49,634 nt of DNA from Verrucomicrobiia bacterium (lineage in GTDB: Bacteria; Verrucomicrobiota; Verrucomicrobiia; Limisphaerales; UBA11358). The notes beneath the pieces were generated by a model. That model was given only the letters and a program-made list of their open reading frames with translations. It ran no database searches and was not told the origin of the DNA. The stretch covers positions 1 to 49,634 of the forward strand of contig JARLJW010000041.1 in assembly GCA_031290985.1 (NCBI GenBank). The letters are read 5' to 3'. Shown here in pieces: positions 16,363 through 23,772 of this stretch; the stretch's first letter is position 1, and each line of letters opens with the position of its first letter. The position numbers and the translations under genes are program-made.

Positions 16363-17241
16363 CTATCCCGCCTCCCCCTCCAACACTTCCAAAAATCTTT
16401 TTAATGCCGGGTTGCTATCCCGTCGCCGCCACACGGCTCCCGCCGCCCAAGCCGCCGCCTTTTCCGGCAGCGGCTGGATTTTGACGCCCGGGAAACGCCG
16501 GGTGGATTGCGACGCCGGCACGATGCACATGCCCATGCCCGACCGCACCAGCGCCAGGGCGGTCGCCAGTTCGGACACTTCCTGCACGATGCGCGGATGA
16601 AAGCTGTGCCCGGCGCACAGCGCTAAAATCTTGTCGTACAGGCCCGGCGAGCGTTGCTTGGAGAGCATCACAAACGGCTGGTCCCGGCAATCGTCCAAAC
16701 TCACGCGGCCGGTCGCCACCGGTCGCGCGGGCGTGACCAGCGCGAGCTGCCCGGAACGGACCGGCAACGCCATCAAATCCCGCGCGGACGCCGGCAACGG
16801 CAGCCGCGTAAAACCCACGTCGAGCTGTTCCGCCTGCAGCGCGGCGATTTGTTCGGAGGTGGACATGTCGCGCAACGAGATTTCGATGCCCGGCGCCAGC
16901 GTGCGCAGCTTCACCACCAACCGCGGCACCAGTTCCAGCGTGTACGACCCGAAGCCGATCCGCAACTGCCCCGCCTGGCCCGTCGCCGCCTTGCGCGCCT
17001 CCACGCCCAGCCGGTCGAACGCATCCACAACCTCCCTTGCCGGCAGGAGAAAGCGCGTGCCGAACGCGCTCAATTTCGTGCCCTGCCGTCCGCGTTCCAG
17101 CAACCGTCCACCGAGCGAATCCTCCAGCCGCCGGATCTGCTTGGTCAACGCCGGCTGGCTCAGGTGCAAGACCTGCGCCGCGCGGCCGAAATGCAGGTGC
17201 CCCGCCAGGATGACGAACGCCCGCAGTTCCTCGATTCTCAT
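16363..17241 (-). CDS. LysR-family transcriptional regulator
   Basis: The 292-residue protein has an N-terminal winged HTH (about 1-60: IEELRAFVILAGHLHFGRAAQVLHLSQPALTKQIRRLEDSLG), the typical LysR signature. An effector-binding domain of two Rossmann-like lobes (about 90-290) begins GQLRIGFGSYTLELVPRL. Length is normal for the family. It diverges from the Cof-type phosphatase gene at 17469 with a 227-bp intergenic region that contains hairpin repeat copy A. LysR proteins commonly regulate the divergent gene, which makes the phosphatase a candidate target, but no obvious T-N11-A operator stands out. The effector is unknown. Confidence 0.9.
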   Translation of the reverse strand: MRIEELRAFVILAGHLHFGRAAQVLHLSQPALTKQIRRLEDSLGGRLLERGRQGTKLSAFGTRFLLPAREVVDAFDRLGVEARKAATGQAGQLRIGFGSYTLELVPRLVVKLRTLAPGIEISLRDMSTSEQIAALQAEQLDVGFTRLPLPASARDLMALPVRSGQLALVTPARPVATGRVSLDDCRDQPFVMLSKQRSPGLYDKILALCAGHSFHPRIVQEVSELATALALVRSGMGMCIVPASQSTRRFPGVKIQPLPEKAAAWAAGAVWRRRDSNPALKRFLEVLEGEAG

Positions 17242-17325
17242 AGCCTGAAGTTATCACCATGATGAATTTATGCCATTGGAATTATGCAAGCTGAACCGGT
17301 AGCTTGGGGCGTGAATTTGAAATAC

Positions 17326-17433
17326 GGAGTGCGGCCGTCCCCAGTCGCAGCCATACCCGCAGGCGAGGCGGTTTTGGCAGATACACGCGGCCCGGCTGGT
17401 GTAAGTTGCTGCGCCCGGGGACGGGCGCACTCC
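17326..17433. repeat. BIME-like inverted pair of hairpin units, copy A
   Basis: Two hairpin-forming units face each other. The left unit (17326-17352) contains GGAGTGCGGCCGTCCCC. The right unit (17406-17433) contains TGCGCCCG-GGGA-CGGGCGCA and then CTCC. The right unit is a perfect 8-bp stem with a GGGA loop, while the left stem is degraded. The same structure occurs at 27133-27241 and 28937-29045. The right end lies 35 bp upstream of the phosphatase start and is followed by GTTTTAAAAACACG, resembling the T-rich tail that follows the other copies. Confidence 0.8.
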
Positions 17434-17468
17434 GGCAGCGGAGTTTTAAAAACACGTTTTAAGACACT

Positions 17469-18341
17469 ATGAAAACTGACTTGCAAAACCGGTTCAAGCT
17501 GGCGGCCATCGACCTCGATGGCACGCTGCTCGGGCCCGCCCACGACATCAGCGCGGAGAACCTCCGCGCGGTGCAACGGCTGCAGGCCGCCGGAACGCAG
17601 GTGGTGCTCGCCTCCGGCCGGCATTACAACTCCATGTTGAAATACGCCCGCGCCCTGCCCGGCGTGCAATGGATCGTCTCCTGCCAGGGCGGGGAAGTGT
17701 CCGATGTGGACCGCCAGACCATTCTCGGCCGCAAATTCCTGGCCGCGGCCGATGTGAAAAAGACCATGGACCAGGGCCGTTGCTTGGGCTTTACGACCAT
17801 TGCCTACAGCGTGGACGGCGTCGTCACGGATTTCCGGCCGGATACCCAGTCGGATTTTGAGATGAAAGTGTACACGGACCTCGCGGGCCATCGGCCGGAC
17901 GTGCTCGCAACCCGCGACCTGCTCGCGCGGGACTTGTTCAAGGTGATCTGGATGGGCGAACCCGCCGCGCTGTCCCACCTGTCCCTGGCCGACGTGACTT
18001 CGCCGGCGATTCAGGCCGTCCGCACGCACGCGCGCTTTCTGGAATTCATGCCCGTCGCGGCGACCAAGGGTGCCGCCTTGAGACTACTCGCCGCGCGCCT
18101 CGGCATCGCCTCATCCGAGGCCGTGGTGTTTGGGGATGGGGACAATGACATTCCGATGTTCGAATGGGCCGGCACCTCCGTGGCGATGCCGCACGGCTGG
18201 GCCTTGGCCCTGCGCAGCGCGAAACACGTGGCCCCCGCCGGCCCAGCCGAAACCGCCCTCGCCCGCGGCGTGGATTTGGTCCTCCAGCCAGCGCCGGAAT
18301 GTGTGCCGGCGGGATCTACCACTTGTTCAAATCTCCAATAA
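17469..18341 (+). CDS. Cof-type HAD-IIB hydrolase (phosphatase)
   Basis: The 290-residue protein carries HAD motif I LAAIDLDGTLLG, with Asp15 as nucleophile and Asp17 as acid/base. A motif II-like serine lies in VVLASGRHYNSML. A type IIB cap domain spans about 85-190, and motif IV is VVFGDGDNDIPMFEWAG near residue 220. This is the Cof/YidA/SupH family, generally cytoplasmic sugar-phosphate or phosphorylated-coenzyme phosphatases. The ATG fits the start of the conserved region. It is divergent from the LysR gene and preceded by repeat copy A. The C-terminal tail (about 270-290) beyond the conserved fold is not recognisable. The substrate is unknown. Confidence 0.88.
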   Translation: MKTDLQNRFKLAAIDLDGTLLGPAHDISAENLRAVQRLQAAGTQVVLASGRHYNSMLKYARALPGVQWIVSCQGGEVSDVDRQTILGRKFLAAADVKKTMDQGRCLGFTTIAYSVDGVVTDFRPDTQSDFEMKVYTDLAGHRPDVLATRDLLARDLFKVIWMGEPAALSHLSLADVTSPAIQAVRTHARFLEFMPVAATKGAALRLLAARLGIASSEAVVFGDGDNDIPMFEWAGTSVAMPHGWALALRSAKHVAPAGPAETALARGVDLVLQPAPECVPAGSTTCSNLQ

Positions 18342-18463
18342 ACGCAGAGGTTTGCGACGGTTACTTTCCGGGCATACTGAAGCCGGTGCTTTGTTATTTC
18401 TCTCTGCGGCCTCTGCGTATTTCCGGCTTTGTTACTTGGTTCCTTCGTTGTTAACCGATCCCT

Positions 18464-19456
18464 TCAAAAACAACCCCCCACGATCTCATACGACCGCAAC
18501 CGGTCTTCCGCCCGGTAACAATCCGTGTGCAAAATCAACTCATCCGCGTTGGTTTGCTGCAGAAAATCCCGCAGCTTGCGCTTCACCGTGCCCGGTCCGC
18601 CGACCACCGCCGCCCCCAGATGCGCTTCCACGGCGCGTTGTTCCTCGGCATTCCACAGCCCGGCCATGCTGGCCACCGGCGGCGGGGTGAAGATGGGCTG
18701 GCCGCGCACCAGCCGCAAAATTCGTTGCCGCGCCGAAGTGGCCAGATGCGCCGCCTGCTCATCCGACTCCGCCGCCAGCACCGGCAGGCCCACCATTGCG
18801 TACGGTTTCGCCAGCGTCGCCGAGGGCTTGAAATATTCCCGGTAAATGGCGAGGGCTTCGAGCAGCATCGCCGGGGCAAATTGGCCGGCGAAGGCGAAGG
18901 GCAAGCCCAACGTCGCCGCCAGGTGCGCGCTAAAGGTGCTCGAACCCAGCAACCACACCGGCACATTCGTGCCCCCGCCGGGAACCGCCTGAATGCGCTG
19001 GTTCGGTGCCACGGGCCCCAGGAAATAACGCAACTGCTCCAGCAATTCCGGAAAATGGTCGCCCGCACTCGGACTGCGGCCCAGCGCCTGTGCCGTGAAC
19101 TGGTCACACCCCGCCGCACGGCCCAGGCCCAGATCGATCCGCCCCGGGTAAAGATGTTCCAGCGTGCCGAATTGTTCGGCGATCACCAGCGGCGCATGAT
19201 TCGGCAGCATGATGCCGCCGGAACCGACCCGGATGGTTTTGGTGCCGCCCGCCACATGGCCGATCAACACCGCCGTCGCCGCGCTGGCGATGCCCGCCAT
19301 GTTGTGGTGTTCCGCCAGCCAGAACCGCTTGTACCCCCACTGCTCCGCATGTTGCGCCAGGGTGAGCGTGTTGCGAAAACTTTCCGCCACCGACCCGCCT
19401 TCACGGATGGAGGCGAGATCGAGCACCGAAAATGGAATGCCGGCGCGGGAGGTCAT
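18464..19456 (-). CDS. LLM-class flavin-dependent oxidoreductase (luciferase-like)
   Basis: The 330-residue protein has the bacterial-luciferase TIM-barrel pattern. The first strand is [31 protein letters not shown] is the family's AEHH motif, followed by [42 protein letters not shown]. This subgroup (YhbW-like) binds FMN and carries out monooxygenation or related reductions. Its ATG overlaps the OYE-family stop by 4 bp (ATGA), so the two flavoproteins are translationally coupled. Control by the divergent ArsR regulator through the operators at 20559 and 20610 is likely. The substrate is unknown, and detoxification of reactive or xenobiotic compounds is a reasonable guess. Confidence 0.9.
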   Translation of the reverse strand: MTSRAGIPFSVLDLASIREGGSVAESFRNTLTLAQHAEQWGYKRFWLAEHHNMAGIASAATAVLIGHVAGGTKTIRVGSGGIMLPNHAPLVIAEQFGTLEHLYPGRIDLGLGRAAGCDQFTAQALGRSPSAGDHFPELLEQLRYFLGPVAPNQRIQAVPGGGTNVPVWLLGSSTFSAHLAATLGLPFAFAGQFAPAMLLEALAIYREYFKPSATLAKPYAMVGLPVLAAESDEQAAHLATSARQRILRLVRGQPIFTPPPVASMAGLWNAEEQRAVEAHLGAAVVGGPGTVKRKLRDFLQQTNADELILHTDCYRAEDRLRSYEIVGGCF

Positions 19457-20517
19457 CGGGTGGCGAGTTCCAACGCCGGATAATCCGTATACCCCGTCGG
19501 GCCGGGCGCGAAGAACGTGGCCGGCTCCGCGACATTGAGCGGCGCATGCTGGCGGAAACGTTCCGGCAGGTCCGGATTCGCAATGTAAGGCACGCCAAAG
19601 GCGACGGCATCCGCCTCCCCCGCCGCCAACACTTGGTTGGCCGTGGCCTGCGTGAATTTTTCGTTGGCAATGTAAGCGCCGCCAAAAGCCGTTTTCAACT
19701 GCGGACCGATCCGGCGTTCGCCCAGCGATTCGCGGGCGCAGATGAAGGCGAGCTTCCGTCGGCCCAGTTCACGCGCCACATGGCTGAACGTGGCCAGCGG
19801 ATTGGAATCACCCATGTCATGGGCATCGCCGCGCGGCGCGAGGTGCATGCCCACGCGGTCCGCGCCCCAGACGGAGATCACCGCGTCCGTGACTTCCAGC
19901 ATCAACCGGGCGCGATTTTCCACCGGCCCGCCGTACTCATCCGTGCGCCGGTTGGTCTTGTCCTGCAAAAATTGGTCGAGCAGATAACCGTTGGCCCCAT
20001 GGATCTCCACGCCGTCGAACCCGGCGAGCTGCGCATTCTCCCCGCCCACCCGGTACGCCTCGATGATCCCGGGAATTTCATCCAGCTCCAGCGCGCGCGG
20101 CGTCACAAACGATTTCACCGGCCGGACGAGGCTGACATTTCCCGCCGGCGTGACCGCGCTGGGGGCCACGGGCCGCGCGCCATTCAAGAACAGGGGATCC
20201 GAGATGCGCCCGACGTGCCAGAGCTGGAGCAAAATTCGTCCGCCCGCTTCGTGCACCGCCCGGGTGACTTGTTTCCAGCCCTCCACCTGCGCGGCGGACC
20301 AGATGCCCGGCGTTTCGGCGTAGCCTACGCCCATGGGCGTGACCGAGGTCGCCTCGGAGAGGATCAGCCCCGCCGAAGCGCGTTGGCGGTAATATTCGGC
20401 CATCAAGGCGTTGGGCCGGCGTTCCACCCCGGCGCGGGACCGGGTCAGCGGCGCCATGACGATGCGGTTGGGCAGGGTCCAAGCGCCGATGCGGACGGGA
20501 TCAAATAATGTGGGCAT
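19453..20517 (-). CDS. Old yellow enzyme family alkene reductase (NemA-like)
   Basis: The 354-residue protein uses the ATG at 20517 ([29 protein letters not shown]). The 22-residue upstream extension is discarded because it would run into the regulatory region. OYE signatures are all present: N-terminal [54 protein letters not shown] (with the His/Asn substrate-anchoring pair) and the C-terminal [15 protein letters not shown]. It reduces activated C=C bonds or nitro groups using NAD(P)H and FMN. It forms a two-gene operon with the LLM oxidoreductase (4-bp overlap). OYE/nemA genes are often under redox- or electrophile-sensing regulators, which agrees with the divergent ArsR gene. Confidence 0.92.
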   Translation of the reverse strand: MPTLFDPVRIGAWTLPNRIVMAPLTRSRAGVERRPNALMAEYYRQRASAGLILSEATSVTPMGVGYAETPGIWSAAQVEGWKQVTRAVHEAGGRILLQLWHVGRISDPLFLNGARPVAPSAVTPAGNVSLVRPVKSFVTPRALELDEIPGIIEAYRVGGENAQLAGFDGVEIHGANGYLLDQFLQDKTNRRTDEYGGPVENRARLMLEVTDAVISVWGADRVGMHLAPRGDAHDMGDSNPLATFSHVARELGRRKLAFICARESLGERRIGPQLKTAFGGAYIANEKFTQATANQVLAAGEADAVAFGVPYIANPDLPERFRQHAPLNVAEPATFFAPGPTGYTDYPALELATR

Positions 20518-20558
20518 GTGGCTGTTGGTTTTTAAATTAATGTTCGGCACCGTTCTTT

Positions 20559-20576
20559 GTTCGATGCATATCGAAC
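20559..20576. promoter_or_regulatory. Operator-like inverted repeat O1 (GTTCGAT-N4-ATCGAAC)
   Basis: Perfect 7-bp arms surround a GCAT spacer. It lies 41 bp upstream of the OYE start, where it could overlap that promoter. The core TTCGAY-N4-RTCGAA recurs exactly 50 bp away at 20610. A paired site between a divergent ArsR gene and its neighbour is typical of an ArsR operator. The assignment is by position and symmetry only. Confidence 0.65.
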
Positions 20577-20609
20577 TTAACACCGCCTTTCCGGCGCGTC
20601 AAAAACTAA

Positions 20610-20625
20610 TTCGACCGTTGTCGAA
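20610..20625. promoter_or_regulatory. Operator-like inverted repeat O2 (TTCGAC-N4-GTCGAA)
   Basis: Six-base perfect arms TTCGAC and GTCGAA flank the spacer CGTT. It matches O1 in arm core, spacer length and symmetry, with centre-to-centre distance 50 bp, or nearly five helical turns. It is 28 bp upstream of the GTG start of the ArsR gene, so binding could repress the regulator itself. Confidence 0.65.
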
Positions 20626-20653
20626 CCAGCCTTTCCGTGGCACAGTGCCGGGA

Positions 20654-20959
20654 GTGAAGCATTACACCCACCCGGCGATGAGCGAGGTCACGCTGCCCGC
20701 GATCATGCAGGCCCTGGCTGATCCGTGCCGGCTGGCCATCGTGCGCGATCTGCAGCAGGCCGGCGGCCGCGCCCTGGCGTGCAATGAAGTCCGGCTGGAG
20801 GTTTCGAAGGCGACGCGATCGCATCACTTTGAAGTCCTGCGGTCGGCCGGGATCATTTTCACCGAGATGGAAGGGACCAAGTGCATGACCTCCCTGCGCC
20901 GCCGAGAGTTGAATAAGCGATTTCCCGGCCTCCTCAAACTGGTTTCGGCGGGGAAATAA
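20654..20959 (+). CDS. ArsR-family winged-helix repressor
   Basis: The 101-residue protein starts at GTG (20654), with an ATG at 20678 as alternative. It has the ArsR fold: TLPAIMQALADPCRLAIVRDLQQ (helices 1-2), LEVSKATRSHHFEVLRSAGII (recognition helix with the SHHFEVLR motif) and the beta-wing EMEGTKCMTSLRR. Cys25, Cys43 and Cys77 could sense thiol-reactive compounds, but no classical CxC metal site is present. It is divergent from the OYE/LLM operon, with two matched inverted repeats between, so it is probably the local repressor and autoregulated. The ligand is unknown. Confidence 0.88.
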   Translation: MKHYTHPAMSEVTLPAIMQALADPCRLAIVRDLQQAGGRALACNEVRLEVSKATRSHHFEVLRSAGIIFTEMEGTKCMTSLRRRELNKRFPGLLKLVSAGK

Positions 20960-21082
20960 AACATCCCGCCCGGAGCGGGGCGGCCCGTCCCCGCATCGCA
21001 GGTTTGGCCCCCGCCAGCACCAACGGTGCGCCGCCATTCCAGCCATCATCCATCTTCCATTCTCCATCCTCGCCAGTCAGCC

Positions 21083-21880
21083 CTACCCTCCGATCAACAC
21101 CATGTTCTTCAACGTCGGCGAGGCCACGCCGCCGCGCGCCTCTTCGGTCACGGCGAACTTGCCGGCGACCTTGATGAGCGACTTGGTCTTGAACTCCACG
21201 CGCACGTTCCCCTGGTCATCCACGCGGAAGATGCCGGCGTCCACCGGCGTGGTGCCGTTGTCCAGCACCCAGAGCTGATAATCGCGGTCGGCCGGCAGCG
21301 GCTTGAGATTTTGCACCACAAACACGCCTTCCTGTTTCGCGTCATCCCACAGCGACACGGCCACGGCCTTGGGCGAATCCGTGAGCAACGAGTTGAGCAT
21401 CGCAATCCGCAGCCCGGCCAGCCGGTTTGTTTCCTGCAAGGCGAGGACGGTCTGTTGTAAATTATTGGTGGCCGCCTCCAGCGTTTGCACCATTTGGTTC
21501 AAATCCGTGATCTGCCGCGCCTGAGCGGTCACCGTTTCGCGCAAGGGTTGCACATGCAGATTCAAAATCACGAGCACGACGACGAGTCCGAAGGCCAGCG
21601 ACCAGCCCCACCACAAAAACGGCCGCGCGGTTCGCTCCGGCAGCGTCACGATCTTCTGCGGCTCCGCCACCTGCGCCAAAATCTTCGCGCGCAACTGCGG
21701 CGGCGGTTCCACCGCCGGGACGGAGCCGGCCAGCGCGCCGGTCGCCACGCTCAAACGCGCGACGCACGCCTGCAATTCGGGATCGGCCGCCATGGTCCGC
21801 TTAAATTGCGCCGCTTCTTCCGGTGACAAGGCCCCCAGGACGTGCAGCGAGGCCTGTTCTTCCATGCGTTCGTCGATCAT
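21083..21880 (-). CDS. RskA-like membrane anti-sigma factor
   Basis: The 265-residue protein has an N-terminal cytoplasmic anti-sigma domain (about 1-80, with LHVLGALSPEEAAQFKRTMAADPELQACVARLS) without the zinc-binding H-x3-C-x2-C motif. One transmembrane helix follows (89-108, FLWWGWSLAFGLVVVLVILN). A likely coiled coil spans about 112-165, rich in Q/L/N heptads. The extracytoplasmic RskA-type domain, with AVAVSLWDDAKQEGVFVVQNLKPLPADRDYQLWVLDNG, closes the protein. It overlaps the sigma gene by 4 bp. It should hold the sigma factor at the membrane until a periplasmic signal, by analogy to regulated proteolysis of RskA. An alternative ATG is at 21865. Confidence 0.88.
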   Translation of the reverse strand: MIDERMEEQASLHVLGALSPEEAAQFKRTMAADPELQACVARLSVATGALAGSVPAVEPPPQLRAKILAQVAEPQKIVTLPERTARPFLWWGWSLAFGLVVVLVILNLHVQPLRETVTAQARQITDLNQMVQTLEAATNNLQQTVLALQETNRLAGLRIAMLNSLLTDSPKAVAVSLWDDAKQEGVFVVQNLKPLPADRDYQLWVLDNGTTPVDAGIFRVDDQGNVRVEFKTKSLIKVAGKFAVTEEARGGVASPTLKNMVLIGG

Positions 21881-22536
21881 ATCAGGCCCTCCAGTTGATC
21901 GCGTAGTTTCAGCAGCCCGCGGCGGATGCGCGCCTTGACCGTGCCCAGCGGCTCTTTCAATTGTTCGGAAATCTCATGCTGGGTCAGCCCGGAAAAATAA
22001 GCGAGTTCGATGGCCCGGCGCTGTTCGTCCGGCAGCCCGGTGATGGCCGATTGGATGAGCCGCGCCTTGTCCTGTCCGTGAAGCGCTTCATTCGCCGAGT
22101 CGCCCGCTTCGGCGGCGATGGCGGATTCCGCCCCGGCCTCGTCCGCCAGACGGCTGCGCCGTTGCGAGGCGCGGATGCGGTCGATGGCCTTGTTGCGGGT
22201 GAGCGTGGCCACCCAACTGGCGGCCTTGCCAAGCTTGGGGTCGAAACGCGCCGCCTTTTCCCAGATCTGCAGAAAGGTTTCCTGCAGCACGTCCTGCGCC
22301 TCGGTGGGGTCATTGAGAATTTTGCAGGCCACGGAGAACATCAGCGTGGAATGGCGGTCATAGAATTCCGCAAACGCCCCCCGGTCACCCGCCGCGACCC
22401 GCCGGAGCAGTTCCGCATCCTTGTCTGGTTCCGTCTCGTCGTTCACACGTTCAAAAAATACCGGCCACGAGCGCCCCCATCTCGCCGGAAAAATGCGAAA
22501 GAGGTCGCTGGAATCGTTGCAGGCACACAGGCTCAT
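21877..22536 (-). CDS. ECF RNA polymerase sigma factor (SigK-like)
   Basis: The gene encodes 219 residues from the ATG at 22536. The longer frame to 22560 begins with TTG, and a GTG at 22446 is an alternative that would remove an unconserved N-terminus. Region 2 runs from LLRRVAAGDRGAFAEFYDRH through ILNDPTEAQDVLQETFLQIWEKAARFDP to ASWVATLTRNKAIDRIRA. Region 4 is LPDEQRRAIELAYFSGLTQHEISEQLKEPLGTVKARIRRGLLKLR. It pairs with the RskA-like anti-sigma downstream and diverges from the lipid-modification genes. The upstream motif GCATCC-N16-CGTTTA, also present before the desaturase, suggests autoregulation. This combination closely parallels sigK/rskA in M. tuberculosis. Confidence 0.92.
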   Translation of the reverse strand: MSLCACNDSSDLFRIFPARWGRSWPVFFERVNDETEPDKDAELLRRVAAGDRGAFAEFYDRHSTLMFSVACKILNDPTEAQDVLQETFLQIWEKAARFDPKLGKAASWVATLTRNKAIDRIRASQRRSRLADEAGAESAIAAEAGDSANEALHGQDKARLIQSAITGLPDEQRRAIELAYFSGLTQHEISEQLKEPLGTVKARIRRGLLKLRDQLEGLI

Positions 22537-22577
22537 ATCAAACCGGCTGGCAACTGACAAGTTGCCTTGTTAAAGAC

Positions 22578-22605
22578 TAAACGCCTGCCGGGCCTCCGTG
22601 GATGC
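22578..22605 (-). promoter_or_regulatory. Predicted ECF promoter for sigma/anti-sigma (GCATCC-N16-CGTTTA)
   Basis: On the minus strand GCATCC (22605-22600) is followed by exactly 16 bases and CGTTTA (22583-22578). The same boxes and spacing occur on the plus strand before the desaturase. A start of transcription near 22571 would leave a leader of about 35 bases to the ATG at 22536. As I recall, SigK promoters in mycobacteria have CCATCC as -35 and a CG-type -10, a close match. This is prediction only. Confidence 0.6.
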
Positions 22606-22618
22606 ATTTTTTAAAGGG

Positions 22619-22653
22619 CGGTGTTTTCAAAATACGGGCGTATGGCCGTCCTT
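22619..22653. repeat. Degenerate half-copy of the hairpin repeat
   Basis: GGTGTTTTCAAAATACGG at 22621 followed by GGCCGTCC nearly matches the reverse complement of the right end plus tail of repeat copy B (27220-27259). The central GAGTGC is replaced by GCGTAT, so the hairpin is broken. It lies between the two divergent ECF-type promoters. Confidence 0.55.
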
Positions 22654-22715
22654 GGATGAACTCCGAGCCCCTCCACTATTACTTTAATTAACTGTAAGAA
22701 TTCCATTTTTTCATT

Positions 22716-22743
22716 GCATCCAAAATGATTCGGCAGACGATTT
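22716..22743 (+). promoter_or_regulatory. Predicted ECF promoter for lipid operon (GCATCC-N16-CGATTT)
   Basis: GCATCC at 22716-22721, a 16-base spacer, then CGATTT at 22738-22743. Transcription would begin near 22750, about 27 bases before the desaturase ATG at 22777. An AT-rich TTAATTAA lies upstream at 22684-22691. The boxes match those on the opposite strand before the sigma gene in sequence and spacing, arguing for a shared sigma factor. Confidence 0.6.
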
Positions 22744-22776
22744 AAGCACAGACAGGGAAACCATCCCTGGATAATC

Positions 22777-23772
22777 ATGAAGAATACTGACAACCGTCTG
22801 AAACGCGGCCTGGTTTCATTGGCGCACTGGTTTGACACGGATTACGGAAACACCGACCTCGCCGCCATCCGCGCCAAGCCGGACAAGGTGGAATTCATCC
22901 GCGTGCTGCCCTTCATCTGCCTGCACCTCGGCTGCCTCGGCGTCCTGCTCGCCGGCTGGAGCTGGTTCGCCGTCGGCACGGCGGTTGTACTGTACCTGGT
23001 GCGGATGTTCGCCATCACCGGGTTTTATCACCGCTACTTTTCCCACAAGACGTTTCATACCACGCGTCCGGTGCAATTCCTGTTCGCCATCCTCGGTGCG
23101 ACCGCCGTGCAGCGCGGCCCGCTGTGGTGGAGCTACCAGCACCGGCATCATCACAAACACTCGGACGAGGAGGAGGACGTCCACTCGCCCAACCGCCGCG
23201 GCTTCTGGTGGTCGCATATCGGCTGGATCACCAGCGCGCGGAATTTTCCGACCGATTACTCGCAGGTGCGCGACCTCGCGAGGTTTCCCGAACTGGTGTT
23301 CCTGAACCGCTACGATTCCCTGGTGCCCGCGCTGTTCGCCGCGGCGCTGTTCGGCCTGGGCGGTCTGCTTCAGAAATTCGCCCCGTCCCTCGGCGTGACC
23401 TCGTGGCAACTGCTCGTCTGGGGCTTTTTTATCAGCACCACGGTGTTGTTCCATGCCACCTCCAGCATCAATTCCCTTGCGCATCTGCTCGGCAAACGCC
23501 GTTACGCGACCGAGGACAACAGCCGCAACAGCTTCATTCTCGCGCTCATCACCCTCGGCGAGGGCTGGCACAACAATCACCACCGCTACATGAGCGCCAC
23601 GCGCCAGGGCTTTTATTGGTGGGAGATCGACATCTCGTACTATCTGCTCAAGAGTCTGTCTTGGACGGGCCTCATCTGGAACCTCAAACCCGTGCCGCTG
23701 GCCGCCTATGAAAATCACCATCCGGTTTCCCAGGGAGGCGGCTTGGCACCCGCCCATTCTCCGCGCACGTGA
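22777..23772 (+). CDS. Acyl-CoA/acyl-lipid fatty acid desaturase
   Basis: This 331-residue integral membrane di-iron desaturase has three histidine boxes: HRYFSH (85-90), QHRHHHKHSD (121-130) and GWHNNHHRY (263-271). Their order and spacing match stearoyl-CoA delta-9 desaturases. Four hydrophobic helices occur around 42-80, 100-112, 183-198 and 207-230. It would insert a cis double bond into a saturated acyl chain, giving the substrate used by the cyclopropane synthase downstream. It is the first gene of the divergent operon under the predicted ECF promoter, and its stop overlaps the FAD oxidoreductase GTG by 4 bp. The mycobacterial sigK locus has no desaturase at this place as far as I recall, so this is an addition. 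Confidence 0.93.
   Translation: MKNTDNRLKRGLVSLAHWFDTDYGNTDLAAIRAKPDKVEFIRVLPFICLHLGCLGVLLAGWSWFAVGTAVVLYLVRMFAITGFYHRYFSHKTFHTTRPVQFLFAILGATAVQRGPLWWSYQHRHHHKHSDEEEDVHSPNRRGFWWSHIGWITSARNFPTDYSQVRDLARFPELVFLNRYDSLVPALFAAALFGLGGLLQKFAPSLGVTSWQLLVWGFFISTTVLFHATSSINSLAHLLGKRRYATEDNSRNSFILALITLGEGWHNNHHRYMSATRQGFYWWEIDISYYLLKSLSWTGLIWNLKPVPLAAYENHHPVSQGGGLAPAHSPRT

Noticed and set aside
18342..18463. ACGCAGAGG ... CCTCTGCGT inverted repeat after the Cof-type phosphatase
   Set aside because: The loop is about 60 bases and no T tract follows, so it is not a convincing terminator. It may be a chance or dispersed repeat.
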